Source: Gaiellaceae bacterium | GTDB taxonomy: Bacteria > Actinomycetota > Thermoleophilia > Gaiellales > Gaiellaceae | DNA: 64,000 bases | Assembly (NCBI GenBank): GCA_030446625.1 | Contig: JAUJMY010000008.1 | Location: 1 to 64,000 of the forward strand | Direction: 5' to 3' | In this document: piece after piece, positions 46,458 to 53,999 of the stretch | Layout of the letters: each line of letters begins with the position of its first letter | Numbering within the stretch: the first letter of the stretch is position 1 | Made by a program: the position numbers and the translations under genes | The notes under the pieces: model-generated | Told to the model about the DNA's origin: nothing | Databases searched by the model: none | The model's input: only the letters and a program-made list of their open reading frames with translations

Positions 46458-47059
46458 CGATCCGGCAGCGCCTACGCCGCCGCGACTCGCCGCTCGCCAC
46501 CCTCGGGCTGCTGCTGCTCGTGCCGGTCGCCCTCGCGCTGATCTGGTACGGCGCAATGCTGGTGGCGCTCGCGTTCAAGACGGATCCGGGAACGGTGAAC
46601 ACGATCAGCGGCTATCGCGACGCCTACGACTTCCTGGCGGGCCTCGTGCCCGCCGACTTCACGAGCACGGTGCGCCTGATCACCGGGCTCGGCGGCCTGG
46701 CTGCGTTCCTGCTCTTCGGCCTCCTCGCCCTGAAGCAGGTGCCGCGGCCGTATCTCGCGCGCGGCCCGCTGACGCTCGCCGAGGACGAGCGCGGGACGTC
46801 GACGGTGGAGCCGAGGGCGATCGAGCGGGCGGCGGAGGTCGCTGCCTGCGCCCATCTGTCCGTCACCGACGCCACCGGCCGGTACGTCGAGAACGGCATC
46901 GAGCTGGAGATCGACGTGAAACTAGCAGGTGACCTGCCGGACACCCTGCGCGAGGTTCAGCAGCGTGTCGAGGAGGCTCTGCGGCAGCACGACCTGCCCG
47001 ATGGTCCGGTCAGCGTGACGCTCGCCGGTTTCGACAGCGGACGAAGGGAGCTCGAATGA
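46454..47059 (+). CDS. AmaP-like membrane protein (2)
   Basis: A 201-residue paralogue of similar design: helices at about 15-40 (LGLLLLVPVALALIWYGAMLVALAF) and 72-92 (LITGLGGLAAFLLFGLLAL), then an Asp23-like domain (VAACAHLSVTDATGRYVENGIELEIDVKLAGDLPDTLREVQQRVEEAL). The GTG start overlaps the previous stop. Two different AmaP-like anchors in one operon may pair with the two Asp23-like proteins. Confidence 0.75.
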   Translation: MTIRQRLRRRDSPLATLGLLLLVPVALALIWYGAMLVALAFKTDPGTVNTISGYRDAYDFLAGLVPADFTSTVRLITGLGGLAAFLLFGLLALKQVPRPYLARGPLTLAEDERGTSTVEPRAIERAAEVAACAHLSVTDATGRYVENGIELEIDVKLAGDLPDTLREVQQRVEEALRQHDLPDGPVSVTLAGFDSGRRELE

Positions 47060-47262
47060 TGACGTCAAGCCAGTTCGCAGCAGCACTCGGATTCGCCTTC
47101 GTGGCGGTCTGGATCGCCATGGGCTTCGGTTCGGCGGTGCTCTGCCTCGTCGGCGCCGCCGTCTTCTATGCCGTCGTGCTCCTCGTGCGCGGCGACGTCG
47201 ACCTCGCCGAGGTGCAGAGTCGGCTCGGCGGCCGCGGCGGGAGAGCGTCCACGCAACGCTGA
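47056..47262 (+). CDS. DUF2273-like small membrane protein
   Basis: A 68-residue protein with two helices (FAAALGFAFVAVWIAMGFGSAV, LVGAAVFYAVVLLVRGDVDL) and a short basic tail. DUF2273 proteins of this size are usual companions of Asp23 and AmaP. It is coupled by ATGA to the previous gene and ends the operon. Confidence 0.75.
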   Translation: MMTSSQFAAALGFAFVAVWIAMGFGSAVLCLVGAAVFYAVVLLVRGDVDLAEVQSRLGGRGGRASTQR

Positions 47263-48028
47263 GGACGCGCCGAGATGACCGGCGCGGGAGTCGCCGCACC
47301 GGACGATCCGGACGTCGGGCCGGCGCTCGCGGACGAGCCGCCCTCCATCGAGGCGGTGACGCGACACCGATTGCAAAGTGCCAGAGTCGGCCGCGCGCGA
47401 GCTCGCCATCTAGCTCCCGGCGCCGCTGCGCGAGGAGGCGAGTCACTCCTTGCCGGCGAGCGTCGGCTTCCCCAGGAGGCGGTGGGGTTGGAGCGGCTGG
47501 CGGGCGATCTGCCTGGTCCAGGTCTTCCGTTAAAGCCTTGGCGGACTCGAACCGCCGATCCCTCCTCACGATGGAGCTAGTCGCGCGCCGCGGATGTACC
47601 TCCTGGATACGTGCCAGGAAGCACGCTACGCGCGGCCACGCTGAACGGGCTGCTCTAGCGGAAAGTCAACCGCCCTCGGTAGCTACGCGAGCCCGTGCGA
47701 CCGCGACGCGGTGTGGCACTCGCGTCCGCCGACTAGACTTCCTAGCGCCTCCTGTCACCGCTGGCGGCAGGGAGGCGCCGCCGTCACGACCGAGTCGGGG
47801 AACCCGTTATCGCTGGAGTGACCGATCCGTCCGGTAACAGGAACATCTGAAACTGGTCTCCCCGGTGGGGCCAGTCGTCACGACAACGCCGTGTGGGATC
47901 AGCAGAAAGCGTTCGCATAGGGCGGTTCTACCGTCCGTTGTACCAACCTGAGCTAAACGAGCCGAACCAGCAGCACCTCGTATGGCTTGAGCAGGGCGGT
48001 TGAGCCCACACCGACCGCCTCGCGTCGT
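47263..48028. other. 770-bp degenerate right end of island B
   Basis: No convincing protein gene. A 101-codon plus-strand frame at 47275-47580 (starting MTGAGVAAPDDPDVG) has no family, and its end runs through an antisense tRNA-like piece. The stretch also holds TTCTACCGTC at 47926-47935, identical to 32493-32502 near att copy 1, and a D-arm-like sequence on the minus strand (47941-47963). Confidence 0.5.
47534..47580 (-). pseudogene. 3'-half tRNA fragment, possibly tRNA-Thr(CGT)
   Basis: On the minus strand CTCC-ATCGTGA-GGAG forms an anticodon-like arm (anticodon CGT), followed by a variable region, the T-arm CGGCGGTTCGAGTCCGCC and an acceptor 3' strand CCAAGGC. No matching 5' half (GCCTTGG plus D-arm) exists upstream. 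The T-arm is shared with tRNA-Ala(CGC). It looks like another integration scar. Confidence 0.45.
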
Positions 48029-48071
48029 GATCGCACCCAGGAGGTCGGCGGTTCGAGTCCGCCTAGCTCCA
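48029..48071 (+). repeat. att copy 3 (3' part of tRNA-Ala(CGC))
   Basis: 43 bases identical to 32389-32431, from the anticodon loop to the discriminator, without D-arm or acceptor 5' strand. It marks the right boundary of the island, beyond which the one-carbon genes begin. Confidence 0.9.
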
Positions 48072-48219
48072 TCACAATCACGCGCGGAACAGCGCATCGG
48101 AGGCATCTTCCGATGTGATTGGACGTGGCGTTGCCGAGCCCTCATGATCCGTCTCGTCCCCGTCCTTGGATGTCGTCGCGACAGGGGTTAAGGGCAACTG
48201 TGCGAGGAGGCTGAAGGGC

Positions 48220-49422
48220 ATGGCGAACGTCCTGTGTGTGCTTTACGACGATCCCGCTGACATGTATCCGCCGTCGTACGCGCGCGACGACATTCCGAAG
48301 ATCGAGCGCTACCCCGACGGACAAGCCACACCGACGCCGGAGGCGATCGACTTCAGGCCGGGCGAACTCCTCGGCAGCGTGTCGGGTGAGCTCGGGCTGC
48401 GCAAATTCCTTGAGGAAAATGGACATCGGTTCGTCGTCACGTCTGACAAGGACGGGCCAGACTCGACCTTCGAGCGCGAACTCCCCGAGGCGGAGATCGT
48501 GATCTCGCAGCCCTTCTGGCCCGCCTATCTGACCGCGGAGCGGATCGCCAAGGCGCCGAACCTCAAGCTGGCGGTGACGGCAGGGATCGGCTCGGATCAT
48601 GTCGATCTGGAGGCGGCGATCGAGCGCCGCATCACCGTCACCGAGGTGACGTACTGCAACAGCATCAGCGTCGCCGAGCACGTCGTCATGGCAATCCTCG
48701 CCCTCGTCCGGAACTACATCCCGTCGCACCAGTGGGTGCTGAAGGGCGGCTGGAATATCGCCGACTGCGTCTCTCGTTCGTACGACCTCGAGGGGATGCA
48801 GGTCGGGACGTTCGCCGCTGGCCGGATCGGCTTGGGGGTGCTGCGGCGGCTGAAGCCGTTCGAGGTCGGCCTCCACTACACAGATCGCCACCGCCTTCCG
48901 GCCGAGGTCGAGGAAGAGCTCGGCGTAACGTTCCACGCGGATGCCGAGTCGCTCGTGTCGGTCTGCGACGTCGTGACGATCAACGCCCCGCTGCACCCGG
49001 AGACGGAGCATCTATTCGACGACGAGCTGATCGGCAAGATGAAGCGCGGCGCGTATCTCGTGAATACCGCCCGCGGCAAGATCTGCGACCGCGACGCCAT
49101 CGTGCGGGCGCTTGAGAGCGGCCAGCTCGCCGGTTACGCCGGCGACGTCTGGTTCCCGCAGCCGGCGCCGAGGGATCATCCGTGGCGGACGATGCCGAAC
49201 CATGGGATGACGCCGCACATCTCCGGCTCGAGCCTGTCGGCCCAGGCCCGCTACGCGGCCGGCGTCCGCGAGATCCTGGAGTGCTGGTTCGACCGGCGGC
49301 CGATTCGTGAGGAGTACCTGGTCGTGGACCGCGGTCAGTTGGCCGGCGTGGGCGCGCACTCCTACAGCACCGGCGATGCCAGGGCCGGTTCGGACGAGGC
49401 TGCGCGTTTCGGGGCGGTCTGA
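48220..49422 (+). CDS. fdh: NAD-dependent formate dehydrogenase
   Basis: A 400-residue D-2-hydroxyacid-dehydrogenase-family FDH that oxidises formate to CO2 with NAD+. Diagnostic stretches are ISQPFWPAYLT, AVTAGIGSDHVDL, YCNSISVAEHVVM, NTARGKICDRD (catalytic Arg), FPQPAPRDHPW and TPHISGSSLSAQARYAAG (the Gln-His pair), and the C-terminal EEYLVVDRGQLAGVGAHSYS. In the nucleotide-binding loop the glycine motif is AAGRIGLGVL. GAGGAGG precedes ATG 48220. It is the final step of a C1 pathway whose other members lie downstream. Confidence 0.95.
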   Translation: MANVLCVLYDDPADMYPPSYARDDIPKIERYPDGQATPTPEAIDFRPGELLGSVSGELGLRKFLEENGHRFVVTSDKDGPDSTFERELPEAEIVISQPFWPAYLTAERIAKAPNLKLAVTAGIGSDHVDLEAAIERRITVTEVTYCNSISVAEHVVMAILALVRNYIPSHQWVLKGGWNIADCVSRSYDLEGMQVGTFAAGRIGLGVLRRLKPFEVGLHYTDRHRLPAEVEEELGVTFHADAESLVSVCDVVTINAPLHPETEHLFDDELIGKMKRGAYLVNTARGKICDRDAIVRALESGQLAGYAGDVWFPQPAPRDHPWRTMPNHGMTPHISGSSLSAQARYAAGVREILECWFDRRPIREEYLVVDRGQLAGVGAHSYSTGDARAGSDEAARFGAV

Positions 49423-49630
49423 CGAACCGACGCGTGCTGGACAGCCCGCGTGCGCCGCAGCTGGGTGAAGCTACGTCGTCGGGTCGCGAGCCGGCCGACC
49501 ACGGTCCTCACGGCCCGAGTCGGCGCGCGGTCCTGCCCCTCGCTGAACCCGCCGCCGTTCGGCGCGGCGACGGTCGTCCGCGCCGCTCGCTGCGTTTGCG
49601 CGCGCTCGGTTACGAATCGATCGCGCGGTG

Positions 49631-50686
49631 CTACAGCTTCGCGGCGTACTCCTTGTACTGGTCCTTGACGCGCTGGTCGGTGCCGAGGAATGCGTGCTTC
49701 GACATGTCCGGCGAGTACCGGCTCGCCGGCGGCGTCCTTCCGAGCCCCTCGGCGAGGCTGCGGATGTGGTGCGGCCCCGCACCGCAGCAGACACCGAGGT
49801 AGGTGACGCCCAGCGCGTGCGCCTTGCGCGCGAAGTCCTCGAGCTCGTAGCGGTTGCACGTGAACGGGTCGAGCGCCGTCGGGAACGGCCGCCCGTCCTC
49901 GCCGTGGTCCCAGTGCGGGTCCCGCAGCGACTGGAAGCTCGGCTGCTCGTCGGTCGTCCGGTACGGGACGGGCAGCGCGGCCACGTGGCCGGAGACGGTC
50001 GCGCGCACGCGCTCGAGCAGGGGGAGCATCGTCTGCGGACCGCGGATGCAGTTGAGACCGACGACGTCCGCGCCGGCGTCCTCGAGCCGCTTGCACGCCT
50101 CCGCGGGCGTCCAGCCCTCGCGCGTGTTCGGCTCCTGGTGGATCGCGAGCGTGATCACCGCCGGGAGCCCCGTCTGCTTGATCGCCTCGAGGGCGATCAG
50201 CGCCTCCTCGCCCCACGAGAAGGTCTCGCCGATGACGAAGTCGACGCCGGCGTCCGCAGCCCAGACGACCTGCTCGTCGAACATCTCGCGCACGTTGCGC
50301 CGCGACTCGTCGTCGGCGACGAAGACGTTCGTGTTGCAGATGTCGCCGGCGAGCAGCGCGCCGGTCTCGCTCGCGACCTCCTTCGCGATCGAGAGCGCGC
50401 CGCGGTTCATCTCCTCGAGCAGGTGCTCCTTGCCGATCACGCGCAGCTTCTCGCGGTGCGCGTAGTAGGTGAACGCCTCGACGACGTCGGAGCCGGCGTG
50501 GACGAACTCGCGATGGAGCTGCGCGACGAGCTCGGGGTGCTCGAGCACGATCTCCGGGACGAAGGCGCCCGCCTGGAGATAACCGCGCCGCTCGAACTCG
50601 AACAGGTAGCCCTCCGCGCAGATCACCGGCCCCTGCTCGAGCCGCTCGAGCAGGCCGAGCTTCGCCGCAACGGGATCGTCAGACAT
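49631..50686 (-). CDS. Betaine-homocysteine S-methyltransferase family protein
   Basis: A 351-residue zinc-dependent homocysteine methyltransferase. Core motifs are GAFVPEIVLEHPELV, HAGSDVVEAFTYY, FVIGETFSWGEEAL, and the zinc cysteines in GLNCIRGP and GVCCGAGPHHIRSL. It resembles BHMT, which moves one methyl from glycine betaine to homocysteine, giving dimethylglycine and methionine. The ATG has GAGGAGG. It is divergent from a second homocysteine methyltransferase gene, with an IclR-type palindrome between them. Confidence 0.88.
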   Translation of the reverse strand: MSDDPVAAKLGLLERLEQGPVICAEGYLFEFERRGYLQAGAFVPEIVLEHPELVAQLHREFVHAGSDVVEAFTYYAHREKLRVIGKEHLLEEMNRGALSIAKEVASETGALLAGDICNTNVFVADDESRRNVREMFDEQVVWAADAGVDFVIGETFSWGEEALIALEAIKQTGLPAVITLAIHQEPNTREGWTPAEACKRLEDAGADVVGLNCIRGPQTMLPLLERVRATVSGHVAALPVPYRTTDEQPSFQSLRDPHWDHGEDGRPFPTALDPFTCNRYELEDFARKAHALGVTYLGVCCGAGPHHIRSLAEGLGRTPPASRYSPDMSKHAFLGTDQRVKDQYKEYAAKL

Positions 50687-50710
50687 CGGTCCTCCTCGCA
50701 CTCGGGGCTG

Positions 50711-50727
50711 GTTGCTTCATCAGCAAC
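50711..50727. promoter_or_regulatory. Palindrome GTTGCT-N5-AGCAAC, probable IclR operator
   Basis: GTTGCTTCATCAGCAAC lies between the two divergent methyltransferase genes, 25 bp from the BHMT start and 40 bp from the fused methyltransferase start. The same arms with the same 5-base spacer occur at 52576-52592 at the start of the IclR gene. A GATTAT -10-like element follows at about 50736-50741. Confidence 0.65.
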
Positions 50728-50767
50728 ACGAGTTGCGATTATCGTGTGCGCAGGCGAGGAGCGCAAC

Positions 50768-52561
50768 ATGGCGAGCGGCAGCGCGATTCGAGCACGACCC
50801 TCCGCGACGTACGAGCGGATCGCACGGCTGCTCGCGGGCGACGAGCCCGTCATCCTCGACGGCGGCAACGCGACGGAGCTCGAGCGCGAGCAGGCCGGTG
50901 CGGGCGACCTCCGCAACGCCGATCGCGGACTCTGGGGAACGGGTGCGCTCTACCAGGCGCCGTATGCGGTGCGCGACGTTCACCGCCGCTACGTCCACGC
51001 CGGCTGCGACGTGATCTCGACGAACACCTGGGCGATTCTCGCAGTCGCCGAGCTCGAAGCCGGCGGACTGGTGCAGCGAAGCGGGATGACGCACTGGATG
51101 GACGTCGCGCGGCTCGGCATCGCCCTGGCGCGCGACGCGATCCGCGACGGCGGCCGCGAGGGCTCGTGCGCCGTCGCCTTCAGCGTCAACGGCGACGTCG
51201 ACAGCGACGAGCGCCTGCGCACGCTGCGCCTGCTGATGCGCGTCTTCGAGGAAGACCCGCCGGACCTGCTGCTGCTGGAGACGATGTCGCTGATTCGCGA
51301 CGGCCTCACCTTTCCAGCAATCGAGGTCGCGGTCGACACGGGGCTACCCGTCTGGGTGAGCTTCCGGCGCTGCCGCCACGGAGTGTGCGGCGTCTACGGC
51401 CAGCACTGGGGCGGCCCCGAAGGCGATCGCTTCGGCCGTGCGGCGCGCGAACTCGAGGGCCTCGGCGTGTCGGCGCTCCTGATCAACTGCCTCCCGCCGG
51501 AGCATGTCGACGGGATGCTGCCGTGGCTGCGCGACTTCACGGACCTCCCGCTCGGCGTGTATCCGAACCTCGGCTACTTCTCCGATTCGGGGTGGCGCTT
51601 CGACGGGCGGATCGGCCCGGACGAGTACGCAGAGCTGGCGCTGCGGTGGCGAGCGGAGGGCGCGCAGATCGTCGGCGGCTGCTGCGGCACGTCTCCGGCG
51701 CACATCAGCGCTGCCGCCGCGAAGCTCACCGGAACGAAGCCCGGCCGGCCGCGCAGCGGTCCGCGGCCGCGCGAGCCGGCCCCGGCGGCAGAGGCGCGTC
51801 CGCACGTTCCACGGCCCTGGCTCGACGAGGAAGGGCGAAGCATCTATCCGCTCCCCGTCCCGGAGCTGTCGTTCGATCCGGACGTCTTCGTTCCCACCCT
51901 CGGAAGCCTGCTCGCCTGGAAGTACGTGTTCCAGAACCGGCTCGGCGCGGGCAAGCATTGCCTCGACGTCGGCTGCGGCAGCGGGCTGCTCGCGGTGCAG
52001 CTCGCCCTCAACGGCGCCGACCACGTGCACGCGATCGACATCCAGCGCGAGGCCGTCGCCAACACGCTCGCGAACGCGTTTCGGAACGGCGTCTCCGAGC
52101 GCGTGACCGGCGCGGAGGTCGACCTCTACATGGTGGAGCCGCGCGAGCGCTACGACGTCGTCGTCGCGAGCCTGTACCAGATGCCCGTCGACCCGTTCGA
52201 GCAGTTCACCGGGCACCGGCCGCTCGACTACTGGGGTCGCAACCTCGTCGACCACCTGATCGGACTGCTGCCGCGCTTGCTGGCCGACGGCGGCAAGGCC
52301 TACGTGATGCAGCTCTCGATCCTGAGCCAGCTCCAGACGGCCGAGCTGCTCGAGGAAACAGGTCTCACCGGGCGCGTCGTCGACATCGGCTTCTTCCCGC
52401 TCACGCCGATCTTCGAGCGGAATCGCGAGCAAATCGAGCGGGTGGAGCGCCTCTCCGACGCCTTTCACCTGAGACTCGGCCGCGAGGAGACCATGGTCGC
52501 CTACCTGCTCGAGCTCGCGCGCGACGGCTCGCGCTTGCAATCCGCCGCCCAAGAGTCGTAA
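50768..52561 (+). CDS. Homocysteine S-methyltransferase fused to a class I SAM methyltransferase
   Basis: A 597-residue two-domain protein. Residues 1-325 form a zinc homocysteine methyltransferase (EPVILDGGNATELE, HAGCDVISTNTWA, LLLLETMS, and zinc cysteines in LINCLPPEH and GGCCGTSPAHI). After a Pro/Arg-rich linker, residues 365-590 form a class I methyltransferase (CLDVGCGSGLLAVQLALNG and AIDIQREA; then VVASLYQMPVDPF). The combination suggests methyl transfer from one acceptor to another through methionine/SAM, but the substrate is unknown. It is divergent from the BHMT-like gene, and its TAA overlaps the -10 of the IclR gene. Confidence 0.85.
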   Translation: MASGSAIRARPSATYERIARLLAGDEPVILDGGNATELEREQAGAGDLRNADRGLWGTGALYQAPYAVRDVHRRYVHAGCDVISTNTWAILAVAELEAGGLVQRSGMTHWMDVARLGIALARDAIRDGGREGSCAVAFSVNGDVDSDERLRTLRLLMRVFEEDPPDLLLLETMSLIRDGLTFPAIEVAVDTGLPVWVSFRRCRHGVCGVYGQHWGGPEGDRFGRAARELEGLGVSALLINCLPPEHVDGMLPWLRDFTDLPLGVYPNLGYFSDSGWRFDGRIGPDEYAELALRWRAEGAQIVGGCCGTSPAHISAAAAKLTGTKPGRPRSGPRPREPAPAAEARPHVPRPWLDEEGRSIYPLPVPELSFDPDVFVPTLGSLLAWKYVFQNRLGAGKHCLDVGCGSGLLAVQLALNGADHVHAIDIQREAVANTLANAFRNGVSERVTGAEVDLYMVEPRERYDVVVASLYQMPVDPFEQFTGHRPLDYWGRNLVDHLIGLLPRLLADGGKAYVMQLSILSQLQTAELLEETGLTGRVVDIGFFPLTPIFERNREQIERVERLSDAFHLRLGREETMVAYLLELARDGSRLQSAAQES

Positions 52562-52572
52562 CTTTCGCAACG

Positions 52573-53355
52573 GTGGTTGCTGAGACAGCAACGAGCCTGC
52601 GCAGGGGTCTGTCGATCTTGCTCGCTCTCGAGCGCGCGAACGGCACCGGCCTGAGCGTTACGCGCATCTCGGAGCTCGTGGGCCGCGAGAAGACCCAGGT
52701 CTCGCGGACGCTCAAGATCCTCAACGAGTACGGCTTCGTCGACCGCGATCGGGATACGCGCGCGTACCGCATCGGCCGGCGGCTCTTCGCGCTCGCGGGA
52801 TCCGCGGGTCACAGTCAGCTTCTCGCGCACGCCGCGCCGGTGTTGACGCGGCTTGTGCGCGAGCTCGGCGAGACCGCGCACCTGTCGCTGCTCAGCGGAA
52901 ACGAGGTCCTCACGTTGCTGTCGGAGTCGCCGAACCGCGCGGTCCAGGCCGCCGGGTGGGTGGGTCGCACCGTCCCGGCCCACTGCACGTCCTCGGGACG
53001 CGCGCTGCTGGTCGACCACGATCTCCCGGATCTCGCCCTGCTGTTCGACGGTGTCGGCTTCGGCGACGGGGGACCCAACGCACCGCGAACGACCGAGGAG
53101 CTGTTCGAGCGCGTCCGGACAGCGCGCGATCGCGGCGTGGCGATCGTCGACGAGGAGTTCGAGCCGGGGCTCGTCGCGGCCGGCGCACCGGTACGAGACT
53201 TCCGGGGCCGCGTCGTCGCGGCCGTCAACGTCTCGGCGCCGAAGTTCCGGTTCGGTACGCGTCTCGACGCTGCGGGAAGCGCCGTGAAGGCCGCGGCTCA
53301 GGAGCTGTCGCGACGGCTCGGCTGGCGTCCGAGCAGTGACGGCGGGAGCGGATGA
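52573..53355 (+). CDS. IclR-family transcriptional regulator
   Basis: A 260-residue regulator: winged helix (LRRGLSILLALERANGTGLSVTRISELVGREKTQVSRTLKIL, residues 10-50) and an IclR ligand domain (GETAHLSLLSG, GRTVPAHCTSSGRALL, DRGVAIVDEEFEPGLVAAGAPVRDFRGRVVAAVNVS). GTG 52573 follows TAACTT by 8 bases, so its mRNA is probably leaderless. The palindrome GTTGCTGAGACAGCAAC covers codons 2-7, ideal for autoregulation. The stop overlaps the transporter permease start (ATGA), placing regulator and transporter in one operon. Confidence 0.92.
   Translation: MVAETATSLRRGLSILLALERANGTGLSVTRISELVGREKTQVSRTLKILNEYGFVDRDRDTRAYRIGRRLFALAGSAGHSQLLAHAAPVLTRLVRELGETAHLSLLSGNEVLTLLSESPNRAVQAAGWVGRTVPAHCTSSGRALLVDHDLPDLALLFDGVGFGDGGPNAPRTTEELFERVRTARDRGVAIVDEEFEPGLVAAGAPVRDFRGRVVAAVNVSAPKFRFGTRLDAAGSAVKAAAQELSRRLGWRPSSDGGSG
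52576..52592. promoter_or_regulatory. Palindrome GTTGCT-N5-AGCAAC inside the IclR gene start
   Basis: It has the same arms and spacing as 50711-50727. It begins one base after the GTG start codon and 12 bases after the -10 element, so bound repressor would block initiation or clearance. Confidence 0.65.
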
Positions 53356-53999
53356 GCGACTTCCGCGAGTACCTGTCCTACCGGCGCGACCACCTGCTCG
53401 AGCAGACGCTCGAGCACGCCCAGCTCGTGCTGTACGCGATCGCGACGGCGACGGTCGTCTCGGTCTTGATCGCGGTTCTCGTCTATCGCCGCGAGCGGGT
53501 TGCAGCCGTCGCGCTCGCGGCCGTCGGCGCGTTGTTCACGGTGCCGTCGCTCGCTCTCTTCGCGCTCATGATCCCGATCTTCGGACTCGGCTTCCGGCCG
53601 GCGTTCATCGCGCTCACGGTCTACGCGCTGCTCCCGATCCTGCGGAACACGATCGTCGGCCTGCGGAGCGTCGACAGCGCCGTCATCGAGTCAGCGCAGG
53701 GAATGGGCATGAACCGGTTGCGGCGGCTCGTCAAGATCGAACTGCCGCTCGCGTGGCCCGTGATCATCACCGGGATGCGCGTCTCGACCGTGATGACGGT
53801 CGGGATCGCGGCGATCGCGGCATACATCAACGGCCCCGGCCTCGGCGGCGACATGCTGGAGGGCCTCGCGCGCATCGGCGCTCCGGTCGCGCTCCACATG
53901 GTCCTCGCGAGCATCCTCCTCGTCGTAGCGCTCGCGCTGCTCTTCGACCTCGTCTACCTCGCGCTCGGAAAGCTCACGACTCCGAAAGGGATCACATGA
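53352..53999 (+). CDS. OpuC-type betaine/choline ABC transporter permease (1)
   Basis: A 215-residue inner-membrane permease with six helices. The BPD-transporter signature and EAA-like loop read SAVIESAQGMGMNRLRRLVKIELPLAWPVI (about 112-141). RNTIVGLRSVDS and the final AAYINGPGLGGDMLEGLARIG are typical of OpuCB/OpuCD and ProW-like osmolyte permeases. It is coupled (ATGA) to the IclR gene upstream and to the ATPase gene downstream. Confidence 0.92.
   Translation: MSDFREYLSYRRDHLLEQTLEHAQLVLYAIATATVVSVLIAVLVYRRERVAAVALAAVGALFTVPSLALFALMIPIFGLGFRPAFIALTVYALLPILRNTIVGLRSVDSAVIESAQGMGMNRLRRLVKIELPLAWPVIITGMRVSTVMTVGIAAIAAYINGPGLGGDMLEGLARIGAPVALHMVLASILLVVALALLFDLVYLALGKLTTPKGIT

Larger units (their letters stand above)
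37063..48071. mobile_element. Island B: about 11 kb between att copies 2 and 3
   Basis: This region is bounded by two partial copies of tRNA-Ala(CGC). The left end repeats a diverged version of the sequence that follows the intact tRNA, as expected for two related elements in tandem. Contents: an unknown three-gene operon, a small membrane protein, an isochorismatase-DUF2171 fusion, NfeD-slipin, an SRPBCC protein and the Asp23/AmaP operon. No integrase is present. The repeats are seen directly. That the whole 11 kb moved as one unit is inference. Confidence 0.5.

Noticed and set aside
47275-47580. 101-codon ORF after the Asp23 operon
   Set aside because: No family or ribosome-binding site, and its last third is antisense to a tRNA-like fragment. 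Probably not translated.
47941-47963. D-arm-like sequence on the minus strand suggesting a tRNA 5' half
   Set aside because: Its acceptor-like GGCTCGT does not pair with the 3' half at 47534-47580 and no complete cloverleaf can be drawn, so it may be chance.
32432-48028. Insertion sequences, CRISPR arrays or an integrase in the tRNA-Ala island
   Set aside because: No transposase or integrase motif, no terminal inverted repeats with target duplication, and no regularly spaced repeats were found.
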